DNA of 64,000 nucleotides, from the NCBI RefSeq assembly GCF_006539165.1, contig NZ_BJMM01000006.1:248001-312000 (forward strand), read 5' to 3'. Positions within the stretch are counted from its first letter, which is position 1. The number at the start of each line of letters is the position of its first letter. Both the position numbers and the translations under genes were made by a program. The notes below the pieces were generated by a model. That model was not told where the DNA came from, did no database searches, and saw only the letters and a program-made list of their open reading frames with translations. Origin of the DNA: Streptomyces cacaoi. GTDB lineage: Bacteria; Actinomycetota; Actinomycetes; Streptomycetales; Streptomycetaceae. Below are positions 16,590 to 25,512 of this stretch, piece by piece.

Positions 16590-18440
16590 GTGAGGATCAC
16601 GGTTCGTACGCCGCTGGGCCCCCGCAGGCCGGACCGGCGAACGGCAGACGTGGAGCTGGCCGAGCGTCTCGCCCGGCGGCGCCGGCGCTTCGACGCCGCC
16701 CCCACAGAGGCCGGGTTCGGCTTCCCCGTCCTGGCCGCCCTCGTACCGGTGGCCACGAGCAGGGGAGGCGAGGTCGCCTATCCCGGCGACCCCATGTCCC
16801 TGTACGCGGCGCTCACTCTCACCATCCAGCGTTCCGTCGAGCGGCTGCACGCGGGCTTACCCGCCGAACCCTCGCTCGACGACGTCTACCCCTGCTGGGG
16901 CGACTACCCCGACGACGACTACCGGCGCGCGGCCGACGGGCCCCGCCCCGGCCTGATCGCCGACAACCCCACCACCGACGGCCACGTCTTCGACCCCCGC
17001 ATCTGGGACGACCTCGCCAAGGAACAGTTCGTCGCCGAGCTGCGCGCCCTCCAGCCCAAGGCCGTACTGCTCAGCTCGGTCTCCGCCGGACACCGGTACG
17101 CGCTGGAGATGGCCGAACTGGCCAAGACGCACTCCCCGGACTGCGTCGTCGTCATCGGCGGCCGGCACGCGGACGAGACCGTACGGTACGCACCCGGCGA
17201 CCACAGCCTCGACCTGTCCTGGAGCAGCACCGTCGAAGTCATCAGGGACGGCCGCTCTCCCCGCGTCGTCGACTTCGTCGTCGCGGGCGACGGCGCCCCC
17301 GGGCTCGACCTGCTGATGCAGGCACTCGCCCTCGTACAGGAACCGGGCTTCGGCCCCAACCGGGTCGCGGACGTCGCCGAGGCGCTGGAGCTGGTGGCCG
17401 CGACGAAAGAGGACCTCACGGGCTCCTTCACCGTCGTGAGCCTCGCCGAGGACGAGATCCTGGTCCACCCGGTCCGCGGGCGCCGGCTCTCCTCCGCCGA
17501 ACTCCCCTCGCCCTACAGGCCGTTCGCCATACGTGCCCGGTTCGGCATCTTCACCGCAGCGGGCAGCTCCGCACTGGGCAGCCGCACCGCCCATATGCTC
17601 ACGCTCGACGCCTGTCCGTTCAAATGCACCTTCTGCTCCGAGAGCATCCAGATCTCGCAGCGGCCCACCCGCTTCGCGGTCACCGAGACCGAACACGCCG
17701 CGGACCGGCTCATGCAGATGATCGACTGGGGCGCGGAAGCGGCCTTCTTCGACGACCCCGTCTTCTGGGGCGGCAACTGGAAGGCCATCTCCGCCTTCTG
17801 CACCGACTTCCAGGCCCGCAGGGCCCAACGCCCCGGCGACGCCCCCTTCGAGTGGGGCGCCCAGCTCACCGTCGACGTGGTCCTCAACCGCGCCAAGGCG
17901 GACGAGGTCGCCGCCGGGCTCGACCTGATGCGCGAGGCCGGATGCAGCTACATCTACATCGGCATCGAGAGCATGGCGCAGCGCGTCATGGCACACGTCG
18001 GCAAGAACCTCACGCGCCGCAACCCCGAGGCGTGGGTGAGCAAGGTGCGCGAAGCACTGGGCACCATCAAGAGCCACGGGATCCGGGTGGGCTCCTCGGT
18101 GCTGTTCGGACTCGACGGCGAGAACCGGGAGACCATCGAGGAGACGATCGAGGAGATCGGCCGCCTCATCGACGACGGCCTGCTCATCATGGCCAGCCCC
18201 AACATCCTCACCTACCACCCCGGTACGGCCATCACGGCCCAGCACGGCCAGAACCGGCTCGACTACCACTCACGCAAGGACAACCGCCCGCCGTTCACGT
18301 ACTTCGAGGAGGCGTACCCCGAAGTCGTCTCCCGACTGCTGACGGAGGACGACATCTGGTACATCCACCAGGCTGCGGACAAGCGGTGGGGCAACATCCG
18401 CAACAGCGACACCGAATCCCTCAGCGAGGCCCTTTCATGA
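16590..18440 (+). CDS. B12-binding-domain radical SAM protein
   Basis: A 616-residue protein. Roughly residues 130-270 look like a cobalamin-binding Rossmann domain (KAVLLSSVSAGHRYALEMAE, VVVIGGRHADE, DFVVAGDGAPG). The radical SAM barrel follows, with CX3CX2C at Cys342, Cys346 and Cys349 (CPFKCTFC). Such enzymes methylate unactivated carbons or do other radical steps using SAM and sometimes cobalamin. GTG start after AAGGAGG. Leu90 is encoded by TTA (16857-16859), a bldA codon, unusual here. It is preceded 36 bases upstream by the hydroxymethylase-like gene, and its stop overlaps the next start (ATGA). The substrate is probably the cluster's pyrimidine or its sugar. Confidence 0.85.
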   Translation: MRITVRTPLGPRRPDRRTADVELAERLARRRRRFDAAPTEAGFGFPVLAALVPVATSRGGEVAYPGDPMSLYAALTLTIQRSVERLHAGLPAEPSLDDVYPCWGDYPDDDYRRAADGPRPGLIADNPTTDGHVFDPRIWDDLAKEQFVAELRALQPKAVLLSSVSAGHRYALEMAELAKTHSPDCVVVIGGRHADETVRYAPGDHSLDLSWSSTVEVIRDGRSPRVVDFVVAGDGAPGLDLLMQALALVQEPGFGPNRVADVAEALELVAATKEDLTGSFTVVSLAEDEILVHPVRGRRLSSAELPSPYRPFAIRARFGIFTAAGSSALGSRTAHMLTLDACPFKCTFCSESIQISQRPTRFAVTETEHAADRLMQMIDWGAEAAFFDDPVFWGGNWKAISAFCTDFQARRAQRPGDAPFEWGAQLTVDVVLNRAKADEVAAGLDLMREAGCSYIYIGIESMAQRVMAHVGKNLTRRNPEAWVSKVREALGTIKSHGIRVGSSVLFGLDGENRETIEETIEEIGRLIDDGLLIMASPNILTYHPGTAITAQHGQNRLDYHSRKDNRPPFTYFEEAYPEVVSRLLTEDDIWYIHQAADKRWGNIRNSDTESLSEALS

Positions 18441-19165
18441 CCCTGAGCACACAGCAGAGCACCGGCGTCGACCCGCAACAGGTGCTCGACGTCGACCACG
18501 AGAGCTACTGGGGCCCGTACTTCAGCTACTTCCCCGCGCTCGCCCGCTACATCCCGCTGGGCGACTACGCCAGAAGGAACCACCCGCGCGCCTGCGTACT
18601 GGGCGCCTCCGACGGCAAGTTCGCACTGCCGCTGCTGCGCGCCGGCTGGGAGGTCGTCGCCGTCGAGACCGACGAACTCTTCCTCGACGGCGGCGGGCTG
18701 GACCTCTCCGACGGGCACCACGACATCGTCGGACTGCGCCGCCGACTGGCAGCCGAGGGCCTGGAAGAGCGCTGCACCATCGTCGAACAGGACTACATGA
18801 CCCTGCCCGCCCAGGGCGACTTCCAGCTCGTGATGGGCAGCGGGCTGTGGTCCATGCCGCCCAACAGGGTGCACAGCCTCCAGAAGCTCGTCGACCACGC
18901 CATGGACATGGTCGCCCCCGGCGGGATCTTCTTCGGCGACTACCTCATCGGCCTCAACGACGACGAGATCGCCTGCGGTTACTACCCGGAGACGAACGAG
19001 ATGGACAAGATCGTCGACCGGCCCGGCTGGCGGATCTTCGAGAACGCCGACTGCGGAATCTACGGCGAGAGCCATCTCGGCTACGAACAGTGGCACTTCC
19101 ACCGCTACGCCGCCGTCATCAGCTACCGCATGCGCGCACCCCGCGAGCCCGTCCCCGAGAAGTGA
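18437..19165 (+). CDS. SAM-dependent methyltransferase
   Basis: A 242-residue class I methyltransferase-like protein. Motif I is ACVLGASDGKFALPLLRAG (about 52-70, a variant of the glycine-rich loop), followed by the acidic VVAVETDELF. The acceptor domain has IVEQDYMTLPAQGDFQLVMGSG and MDMVAPGGIFFGDYL. The C-terminal region is rich in aromatic and histidine residues (HLGYEQWHFHRYA). It starts within the radical SAM stop codon (ATGA overlap), so translation is coupled. Probable role: O-, N- or C-methylation of the cluster's intermediate. Confidence 0.8.
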   Translation: MTLSTQQSTGVDPQQVLDVDHESYWGPYFSYFPALARYIPLGDYARRNHPRACVLGASDGKFALPLLRAGWEVVAVETDELFLDGGGLDLSDGHHDIVGLRRRLAAEGLEERCTIVEQDYMTLPAQGDFQLVMGSGLWSMPPNRVHSLQKLVDHAMDMVAPGGIFFGDYLIGLNDDEIACGYYPETNEMDKIVDRPGWRIFENADCGIYGESHLGYEQWHFHRYAAVISYRMRAPREPVPEK

Positions 19166-19196
19166 CCGACCCTTTCGCCGCCCCCGGCAGCCACGA

Positions 19197-19219
19197 CCGC
19201 CCCGGACCCACCGGGGCGG
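19197..19219 (+). terminator. Intra-cluster hairpin
   Basis: CCGCCCCGG (19197-19205) and CCGGGGCGG (19211-19219) form a perfect 9-base stem with a 5-base loop, 31 bases after the methyltransferase stop and 60 before the kinase start. It may be a partial terminator or an mRNA-processing/stability element between cluster genes. Confidence 0.5.
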
Positions 19220-19279
19220 CCGTCCGGCCGCCGGGGCGGCGCCGTTCCCGTCCACCCCACACCCGGAAGCGAGGAGTCC

Positions 19280-19834
19280 GTGCCCGGCCTGAAAGAAGCC
19301 CTGGAGACGGCGGACCGCGTGTGGATCGTCGGCGCCCCGGGGTGCGGCAAGTCCACACTGGCCGCCGCGCTGTGCGCACACACCGGTGCCCACTGGGTCC
19401 AGCTGGACGCGCTCTTCTGGGGCGGCCCCCAGGGAAGACCGCGGCCCGAGGAGGAGTTCCTCGCCCTGACCGCCGCCGAACTCGACCGTGACCGGTGGGT
19501 CGTCGACGGCCAGTACCCCGCCGCGGTGGCGGCCTTCGCCGACCGCGCCGACTGCGTCGTCTGGGTCGACCCGCCCCTCGTCGTGGCCTGGCCCCGGCTG
19601 CTGCGGCGCACCCTGCGCCGCTGGATACGCCGCGAAGTCCTGTGGGGAGGCGAGCGCGAGACGCTGTGGACCGTCATCGGCCCGCGCTCGATCCTCTGGT
19701 ACGCGCTGCGCACCCGGAACGCACAACGCCGCGCCGACCAGAAGCTGTTCGACCGGCTGGCGGGCTCGAAGACCGTGATCATCCACACCCGCAGCAGAGA
19801 TGTATCGTCGCGGATCGGCAGGGACGGCCGCTGA
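19280..19834 (+). CDS. Small P-loop kinase (adenylate kinase-like/FlaR type)
   Basis: A 184-residue protein with Walker A GAPGCGKST at residues 18-26, then WVQLDALFWGG and RWVVDGQYPA. These are the motif set of the adenylate-kinase-like proteins often mis-named DNA topology modulation protein FlaR. The arginine-rich lid region (RLLRRTLRRWIRRE) is typical. It should phosphorylate a nucleotide, nucleoside or sugar. GTG start after GAGGAG. Placed inside the cluster, it may phosphorylate a nucleoside intermediate or act in self-protection. Confidence 0.75.
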   Translation: MPGLKEALETADRVWIVGAPGCGKSTLAAALCAHTGAHWVQLDALFWGGPQGRPRPEEEFLALTAAELDRDRWVVDGQYPAAVAAFADRADCVVWVDPPLVVAWPRLLRRTLRRWIRREVLWGGERETLWTVIGPRSILWYALRTRNAQRRADQKLFDRLAGSKTVIIHTRSRDVSSRIGRDGR

Positions 19835-19886
19835 CCGGCCGCGTTCCCCGAGTCCCGAACTCTTTTATTCAGCACAGGAGTTACCC

Positions 19887-21092
19887 ATGCGCATCACCGG
19901 ATACGGATCACTGGCCGAACTGCCCGCCCACGAGTGGGACGCCCTGACCGTCGGCGCCACCATCTACTCCAGCAGCGGCTTCCTCGGCGTGCGCGAGGAG
20001 GAGCTGCCCGAGGGCGCGCAGGCCCACCATCTGCTGGCCTACGACGAGGACGCCTCCGCGCCCGGCGGCGCCGGCGAAGCCGTCGCCGGCCTGGAGGTCT
20101 ACTCCTTCCTCCGCCCCCCGCACGTCATCTACACCCCCGCGGACCTGCTCGACGGCCTGATCCCGCAGGAACGTCACACCCACCTCGCGGCCAGTCCGCT
20201 GGCCATCGGCGCGGGCTGGTCCGAGTTCCGCGGACAGCTGCCCGGCCGCCCCGGAGTCACCGCCGAGCAGCGCAGGTCCGCCGTCGAGGCGCTCACCGCA
20301 CAGGCCCTGCGCCGGGCCGGGGACGCGGGCGCGAGCGTCCTCGCCTACTACTTCATGCCGCGCGAGGAAGCGGAGGAGGTCGCCAGGGCCCACGCCGGTG
20401 ACGGCGCCGTCCTGCTGTTCCACAACGTGGAGACCTCACTGCCGATCGGACTGTGGGAGAACTTCGACGAGTACGCCGCATGGCTGCCCTCCGGCCGCCG
20501 CCCCCGCGCCCGCCGCGAACTGCGCCGGTTCCGCGAGGCCGGCCGCGTCGTACGCGACTACAAGCTGCCCGACGTGGTCAAGGAAATGGCCCCGATGAAC
20601 AGCGCGTTGATGCAGAAGCACGGGCACACCGCCTTCGACGAGGAACGCGTCGCCACCGTCTACGACCGCCAGGGCCGCCACCTCGGGGACTCCAGCACGC
20701 TGCTGATGGCACAGGAGTCGGACGGCACGAACGTCGGCTTCGCCCTGCGCTACCGCCAACGCGACATGCTCTACGGGCGCGTGGCCGGCTTCGACTACTC
20801 GCGCCCCAACATCGCCGACTACTTCAACCTCGTCTTCTACCACTCCATCGCCGAGGGCGAAGGACGCAGCACCCGCGAGATCCACCTCGGCCTGGGCACC
20901 TTCGAGGCCAAGATGGTGCGCGGCGCACAGCCCACCCCGCTCTACACGGTCCTGGTGGGCGTGGACCGGCCACTGGACGCCGACGCCAAGGCGGTCAGCG
21001 CACGCAACCGCCGGGAGATCACGGCCTTCGCCGAGGAGCACAGCGGGTTCGTGGTCGGCGGTATCGACGCCGCCGCCTGGCAACTGGACTGA
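19887..21092 (+). CDS. GNAT-fold peptidogalycan-family (DUF482-like) acyl/aminoacyl transferase
   Basis: A 401-residue protein resembling the peptidogalycan biosynthesis/recognition family (duplicated GNAT fold). The N-terminal domain has WDALTVGATIYSSSGFLGVRE and YYFMPREEAEEV. The C-terminal domain has GRRPRARRELRRFREAG, YRQRDMLYGRVAGFDYS and HLGLGTFEAKMVRGAQPTPL. Related proteins in specialised-metabolite clusters attach amino-acyl or acyl groups, often from CoA, carrier or tRNA donors. AGGAG sits before the ATG. As the last rightward gene of the cluster, it may add an amino acid to a nucleoside core. Confidence 0.7.
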   Translation: MRITGYGSLAELPAHEWDALTVGATIYSSSGFLGVREEELPEGAQAHHLLAYDEDASAPGGAGEAVAGLEVYSFLRPPHVIYTPADLLDGLIPQERHTHLAASPLAIGAGWSEFRGQLPGRPGVTAEQRRSAVEALTAQALRRAGDAGASVLAYYFMPREEAEEVARAHAGDGAVLLFHNVETSLPIGLWENFDEYAAWLPSGRRPRARRELRRFREAGRVVRDYKLPDVVKEMAPMNSALMQKHGHTAFDEERVATVYDRQGRHLGDSSTLLMAQESDGTNVGFALRYRQRDMLYGRVAGFDYSRPNIADYFNLVFYHSIAEGEGRSTREIHLGLGTFEAKMVRGAQPTPLYTVLVGVDRPLDADAKAVSARNRREITAFAEEHSGFVVGGIDAAAWQLD

Positions 21093-21120
21093 CGGACGGC
21101 CGTACGGGAGGGAAGCGCGG

Positions 21121-21194
21121 CGCGCGGTCCCGGCGTACGACAGCCGGGCCCCACGGCGCCGCGGACCCACGCCCCCGAGGGGCGGGACCGCGCG
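21121..21194. terminator. Hairpin between convergent cluster genes
   Basis: CGCGCGGTCCCG (21121-21132) is perfectly complementary to CGGGACCGCGCG (21183-21194). The 50-base loop between them contains shorter hairpins. It lies between the stop of the GNAT-like gene (21092) and the stop of the convergent oxygenase gene (21235), where transcription should end from both sides. Confidence 0.6.
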
Positions 21195-21234
21195 GCGCCG
21201 CCGGGCACCCGGCCGTCCTCACGGGGCGCGCCCG

Positions 21235-22140
21235 TCAGTCCGCCGCGACCGGCCACACCTGGGGCAGGAAGTCCGGATCGGTGTAGTCCGGTGTGCCGTC
21301 GGCGGTCCGGCGCACCAGCACATCGTGCTTGTACGGCTGCTGGCGCCCGTCGGACAGGTGGTGCGGCTGGTACCGGTTCGTCTCGTCCTGTAGATGCAGC
21401 GAGATGGCCCGACGCGGCTCGGCGCTGCGGTTCTTGCCGCTGCCGTGGTAGAGCAGGCAGTGGTGGAAGGTCATGTGGCCCTTCGGGATGTGGACCGGAA
21501 CCTTCTCCAGATCCGTCACCCCGTTCCGCTGGGCGTCACCGTTCAGCAGGTACTCGCGCGCCACGTCCTCCGGGGCGCCGCTTCCGCGGTCCGCACCGTG
21601 CCGCCGGGCCCAGCGGTGGCTGCCGCTGACCATCGTGATCGTCCCGGCCTCCTCGGTGCAGTCGTGGAACGGAATGAAAGCCGTCAGCATGTTTTCCGAG
21701 GTGCACGTGGGCCAGAAATACTTGTCGAAATGCCAGGCGACAATGTTCGACCGCTCCTCGGCCACCGGGGGTTTGTAAATCAAAGTGGCCTGGAAAATCC
21801 TGATCGCCTCCGCCTGTGCGAGCCGGGCGGCGACGGCGCCGATGATCGGTTTGCGCAATATCTCGGCGATGGTGTCGTCCTGGTAGTGGACATAGTCGTT
21901 GTTACGCTGGATCTCACCGTCGCCCGGCTTCCAGTCGGCCCATTTCTCCGGCTCCACGGGCAACTTGCGATCGCGCTGACCTGCGTAGTAGCGCTCACTG
22001 GCGGCCGTGAGGGCGTCCGCCTCCGCGTCGGTGAGCAATTTCTCCGACAGATACCAGCCGCGCTCGGAATAGGTGCGCACATCCTCCGCGGAGGGCAGCA
22101 GATCGAGCTCTTCCTGGCGCAGTCCTGAATAGCCGTTCAT
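21235..22140 (-). CDS. Phytanoyl-CoA dioxygenase (PhyH) family Fe(II)/2-oxoglutarate oxygenase
   Basis: A 301-residue member of the PhyH family. The iron triad is visible as His137-x-Asp139 (AWHFDKYFW) and His232 (LLYHGSG). The 2-oxoglutarate-binding Arg is at 243/244 (PRRAISLHL). GTITMVSGSHRWAR is the family's conserved strand. Such enzymes hydroxylate, halogenate or oxidise small molecules. GGAAGAGG precedes the ATG at 22138-22140. The gene converges on the cytidylate-hydroxymethylase cluster and probably tailors its product, for example by hydroxylating the sugar or an amino-acid side chain. Confidence 0.85.
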   Translation of the reverse strand: MNGYSGLRQEELDLLPSAEDVRTYSERGWYLSEKLLTDAEADALTAASERYYAGQRDRKLPVEPEKWADWKPGDGEIQRNNDYVHYQDDTIAEILRKPIIGAVAARLAQAEAIRIFQATLIYKPPVAEERSNIVAWHFDKYFWPTCTSENMLTAFIPFHDCTEEAGTITMVSGSHRWARRHGADRGSGAPEDVAREYLLNGDAQRNGVTDLEKVPVHIPKGHMTFHHCLLYHGSGKNRSAEPRRAISLHLQDETNRYQPHHLSDGRQQPYKHDVLVRRTADGTPDYTDPDFLPQVWPVAAD

Positions 22141-22848
22141 CACGTGCCTCTTCCTGCCGTAAAACCGCGTGTCGGGGCAGCAGTCTCGAATGCACGTTAG
22201 TCGATCGGATTCCCTGACGCCAGGGCCCCTTTCCATATTCTTCCGAGCGGCGCGCAGCACGCTGTGAACCGCCGACGCATTCCCGACAGCCGCGCGGGCG
22301 AGGCCGTACCGGGGCCGGCCGGAGCACCCCCACGGGCGCGCCGACAACGCGGCGGACCGTGAGCCGCATCGCCCGCGCCCTGCTCTTGACGAGCTGCCGC
22401 AGCCGGTCCTGGCCGAGCACGCGCGGACCGACGCGATCCGGACGATGACTGAAGACCGCTCAAGGCGAGGTTCGTGAACCGGTGGCCGCACGGTCCACTC
22501 CACCGCGGGTGGTCGACTTCTTGAGCCTCATCGCCCAACACCTCGGACTTCACCGCGTGTTCCTGCTCGTCGCTCACCACGGTCCCGACATGCGACCGGC
22601 TGATCGGCCCCACAGACCGGTGCGGGCCTTGTACTGCCCAAGGGATGTCACCCCCCGCTCGAAGGCGCTCACAGGCGCCCGCCCGCAACTTCGCGGTCCA
22701 GTGTCCAGCGGTTTCACGGAAGCTGTCGTCGAGGTCTCTCGTGAGGTATCCGGAGGAGGCGCGTCGCAGTGCAGGGGGTGAGGGCAAACTGATGCTGCGT
22801 CATGAGGACACCCCGCGAGAATCCCGTCAGGGCGCGCAATCGCCCCTG
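22141..22848. other. Gene-free stretch upstream of the oxygenase gene
   Basis: About 700 bases with no convincing gene. It contains the oxygenase promoter region (roughly 22141-22250), then degenerate sequence leading into the transposase remnant at 22849. The lack of coding bias and the remnant next to it suggest an old insertion or deletion site. Confidence 0.4.
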
Positions 22849-22944
22849 TGTGCCGCCGTCGCCGCAGAATTCGATGGCCGCCCACGCAAAACGCTCGGCT
22901 GGGGAACCCCGGCCGAGCGCCTGCGTGAACTGCTCGCCGCCTGA
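22849..22944 (+). mobile_element. IS30-family transposase C-terminal remnant
   Basis: The last 31 codons of a frame ending at 22944 read AAVAAEFDGRPRKTLGWGTP and then AERLRELLAA. This matches the C-terminus of IS30-family transposases (the NxRPRKTLGWxTPAE motif). Nothing upstream in this frame resembles the rest of the transposase, and no terminal repeats were found, so it is a fossil. Confidence 0.75.
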
Positions 22945-23021
22945 TCGACACGGCCACGTCTCAGCGCCCCCTGAAACCCCGTGGTAGGGGCCTCACGCCC
23001 GTGGCGGGACGGCGGACGAGC

Positions 23022-23768
23022 TCAGAGCTGGGTTTCGCCGCCGTCCACGGCCAGCTCGATGCCGGTGGTGTACGTGGCATCGAAGGCGAGGAATGCGGCT
23101 GCCTTGGCGAACTCTTCGACGGTGCCGTAGCGCTTCATGGGGTTGCTCGCGGTCCGCTCCGCCCTGAACTGGTCGGCAGCCTCTTCGGACAGGTTCATCG
23201 TTTCCAGAACCCCCGAGTCGATGGGACCCGGACTGATCGCGTTGACGCGTATTCCCCGCGGAAGCAGCTCGCGGGAGAAGGAGCGGGCCATCGAGCGCAG
23301 CGCTGCCTTGCCGGCCGCATAGACGCTGGTGTCCACCATGCCGATGACGTTCGCGATCGAGGTGGTGAGGACGACGCCGGCGTTCGCGCTCAGCAGCGGG
23401 GCGAGCTTCTGCACAGTGAAGAAGGCGCCCTTGACGTTGATCGCGAACAGCTCGTCGTACATGTCCTCGGTCGTCGACCCGAGGGGCGTGAGGGATGAGA
23501 CGCCGGCGTTGACGAACAGGGCCTCGATCGAGCCGAGCTCGCTCTTCATCCGGCCGGCGAGCATATCCAGGTCGGGCAGTGAGGCCACATCCGCCCGGAC
23601 GGGCACGGCATTCTCACCGAGCCGCTCGCGTGCCGCGTCGAGCTTGGCCTGAGAACGGCCGGTGATCACCACGCGGGCTCCGTCTTGCGCCAGCAGCTCC
23701 GCCAGCGCGAGCCCCATGCCGCTGCTGCCACCCGTGATCACCACATTCTTGTCGCTGTACTTACCCAT
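23022..23768 (-). CDS. SDR family oxidoreductase
   Basis: A 248-residue classical SDR: cofactor motif VVITGGSSGMGLALA (9-23), NAGVSS, catalytic Ser in VVLTTSIAN and YAAGK (here AGK follows Tyr). The C-terminus is complete (TTGIELAVDGGETQL). It resembles actinobacterial SDRs close to 3-oxoacyl-ACP reductase-like proteins. The ATG at 23766-23768 begins MGKYSDKNVV; longer frames are not needed for the fold. It follows the aldo/keto reductase gene's 3' end in the same direction, but with a separate upstream start. Substrate unknown. Confidence 0.85.
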   Translation of the reverse strand: MGKYSDKNVVITGGSSGMGLALAELLAQDGARVVITGRSQAKLDAARERLGENAVPVRADVASLPDLDMLAGRMKSELGSIEALFVNAGVSSLTPLGSTTEDMYDELFAINVKGAFFTVQKLAPLLSANAGVVLTTSIANVIGMVDTSVYAAGKAALRSMARSFSRELLPRGIRVNAISPGPIDSGVLETMNLSEEAADQFRAERTASNPMKRYGTVEEFAKAAAFLAFDATYTTGIELAVDGGETQL

Positions 23769-23839
23769 GTACCGGGTTTGCTCCGTTCCATCATCAGAAA
23801 CATGTCGATATATCTGGATGTCGCCGTTCATGGAGCGAA

Positions 23840-24910
23840 TCAGCTGAGGGTTTCGATCCTCATGTCGCCTGTGGTGACCGTGCGGATGTGATCGCTGGCG
23901 AGCAGGTCGTGCGGATTGCCGAGGTCGATGGCGCTGACCTCGTCGAGGCGGGCCAGCTGGGCAGGAGTGAGGTCGACCTGCAAGGCACCCAGGTTGTCCT
24001 CCAGTTGTGCGCTGGTGCGGGCGCCGATGATGGGCGCCGTCACGCCCGGAGCGTTCAGGGTCCAGGCCAGTGCGACCTGGGCGGGTGTGCAGCCCAGCTC
24101 CGAGGCCACCTCCTTCACCGCATCCGCAATGGCAAGGTTGCGGTCGGTGATCCAACCCAGGGCGACGTTGAGGCTCTTGCGGTTGCTGGCGGTCTCGCCG
24201 GCGACGGAACCCGTCTGGTTCTGGTCCTCCCGGCTGTACTTGCCGGTGAGCACCCCGCCGCCCAACGGGGAGAAGGGGACCACGCCGAGTCCCATCTCGC
24301 GTGCCATCGGGATCAGGTCACGCTCCGCGGTGCGCGCGACCAGGCTGTACTCGGTCTCCAGCGCGATCAGTGGCGACCAGCCGCGCAGGTCGGCGATCGC
24401 CTGCATGCGCGACACCTGCCAGGCCGGGGCGCTGGAGATCGCCACGTACAGCACCTTGCCCTGCCGCACCAGGTCGTCCAGGCCCCGCAGGATCTCCTCC
24501 ACCGGCGTCCTGAAGTCCCATACGTTCACGTAGAGCAGGTCGATGTAGTCGGTGTTCAACTGCCGCAGACTGGCTTCCACCGACGCCAGCATGCTCTTGC
24601 GGTGGGTACCCCCGGAATTCGGGTCACCGGGCCGGCGCAGCGTCGAGTACTTCGTCGCCAGCACCATCTTGTCGCGGTCGGCGCGGGCGAATTCGCCGAG
24701 CAGTCGCTCGGAGCTGCCGTTGGTGTAGGTGCTGGCGGTGTCGAAGAAGTTGCCGCCGAGCTCGGTGTAGCGGTCGAAGAGCTTGCGCGCCTCGTCGCGG
24801 TCGGCGCCCCAGCCCCACTCGGTGCCGAAGGTCGCCGTGCCCAGCGCCAGCGGTGAGACCCGGAGTCCGGAACGGCCCAGCAGCCGATAGGTGTCGAGGG
24901 TGAGCGTCAT
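23840..24910 (-). CDS. Aldo/keto reductase
   Basis: A 356-residue NADPH-dependent (beta/alpha)8-barrel reductase: RLLGRSGLRVSPLALGTATF at the start, the catalytic Asp/Tyr/Lys segments (FFDTASTYTNGSSE and LATKYS), and the LGWALxxPGV-type end (VALAWTLNAPGVTAPIIGAR) that binds cofactor. Some positions differ from typical AKRs: LYVNVWD lacks the usual His of YxxHxWD (Asn here), so catalytic detail may differ. CAGGAGAA precedes the ATG at 24908-24910. It precedes the SDR at 23022 on the same strand, and a decayed SDR lies upstream. Confidence 0.85.
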   Translation of the reverse strand: MTLTLDTYRLLGRSGLRVSPLALGTATFGTEWGWGADRDEARKLFDRYTELGGNFFDTASTYTNGSSERLLGEFARADRDKMVLATKYSTLRRPGDPNSGGTHRKSMLASVEASLRQLNTDYIDLLYVNVWDFRTPVEEILRGLDDLVRQGKVLYVAISSAPAWQVSRMQAIADLRGWSPLIALETEYSLVARTAERDLIPMAREMGLGVVPFSPLGGGVLTGKYSREDQNQTGSVAGETASNRKSLNVALGWITDRNLAIADAVKEVASELGCTPAQVALAWTLNAPGVTAPIIGARTSAQLEDNLGALQVDLTPAQLARLDEVSAIDLGNPHDLLASDHIRTVTTGDMRIETLS

Positions 24911-24989
24911 CGTGTTCTCCTGTGAGGTGCGGTTCGTGGTGTTCGGGAGTTTTCGTGGCGTTCGAGAGGCCGGATCGGTGGTCGGCTCG

Positions 24990-25469
24990 CCCGGGTTGCA
25001 GGCGCCGAGCCCGTAGCCGCCGCCCGCGGTGATGCCCTGGCCGGTGACGCAGCCGGCGGCGTCCGCGGCGAGGTGGGGCGACTGCTTCCGCGATCTCCTG
25101 GCTGGATCCGACGCGCTCGAGGAGGGTCTTCGAGCGCATGGCGTCCCGGCCGCTCTCCGGGACCCGCCGCTTGCTGAGCAGCGGGGTGGCGGTGGGCCCG
25201 GGGTCACGGCGTGACGCGGACCCCGCGCGGGGCAGGTTCGAGCGCGAGCGAGGGCAGCACTGCCGGCGGCGCACCGCGTGCCGCCGCCCCCACCGTGGCG
25301 CCGGGGCTGCTGCGACGGGAGCCGAGGCCGGCGGTCGGCACGACCGGGCCGCCGTCGTTCATGAGGTGTTCTGTCCGGCGACCGTGGCCTGGTGGTCGCG
25401 GGCGTGCGGCGGCTCGGCCGTCGCTCCGCTGACCTCGGTCTTTCCCCTGGTGATGAGAGCTGTAGACAT
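24990..25469 (-). pseudogene. Decayed SDR oxidoreductase
   Basis: Pieces of one SDR occur in order on the minus strand but in shifting frames. The ATG at 25467-25469 opens MSTALIT (the usual SDR start), then stops after about 36 codons. MNDGGPVV and LALEPAPRGVRV follow in another frame, then PGPTATPLLSK and LLERVGSSQEIAEAV, then AGCVTGQGITAGGGYGLG. Total span is about 480 bases against about 750 for an intact SDR, so internal sequence, including the cofactor loop and much of the middle, is missing. It is divergent from the TetR at 25609 and the operator at 25513, so this was probably that repressor's target. Confidence 0.75.
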
Positions 25470-25512
25470 GGCAAACCTTTCGTCGCTGAAGCGAGGGGTG
25501 CGACCCACCCGT

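Noticed and set aside
22197..22787. Minus-strand frame upstream of the PhyH gene
   Set aside because: The translation shows no domain and includes the probable PhyH promoter.
24624..25274. Single intact gene in the SDR-like region upstream of the aldo/keto reductase
   Set aside because: SDR segments appear in different frames with stops and gaps, so it was listed as a pseudogene.
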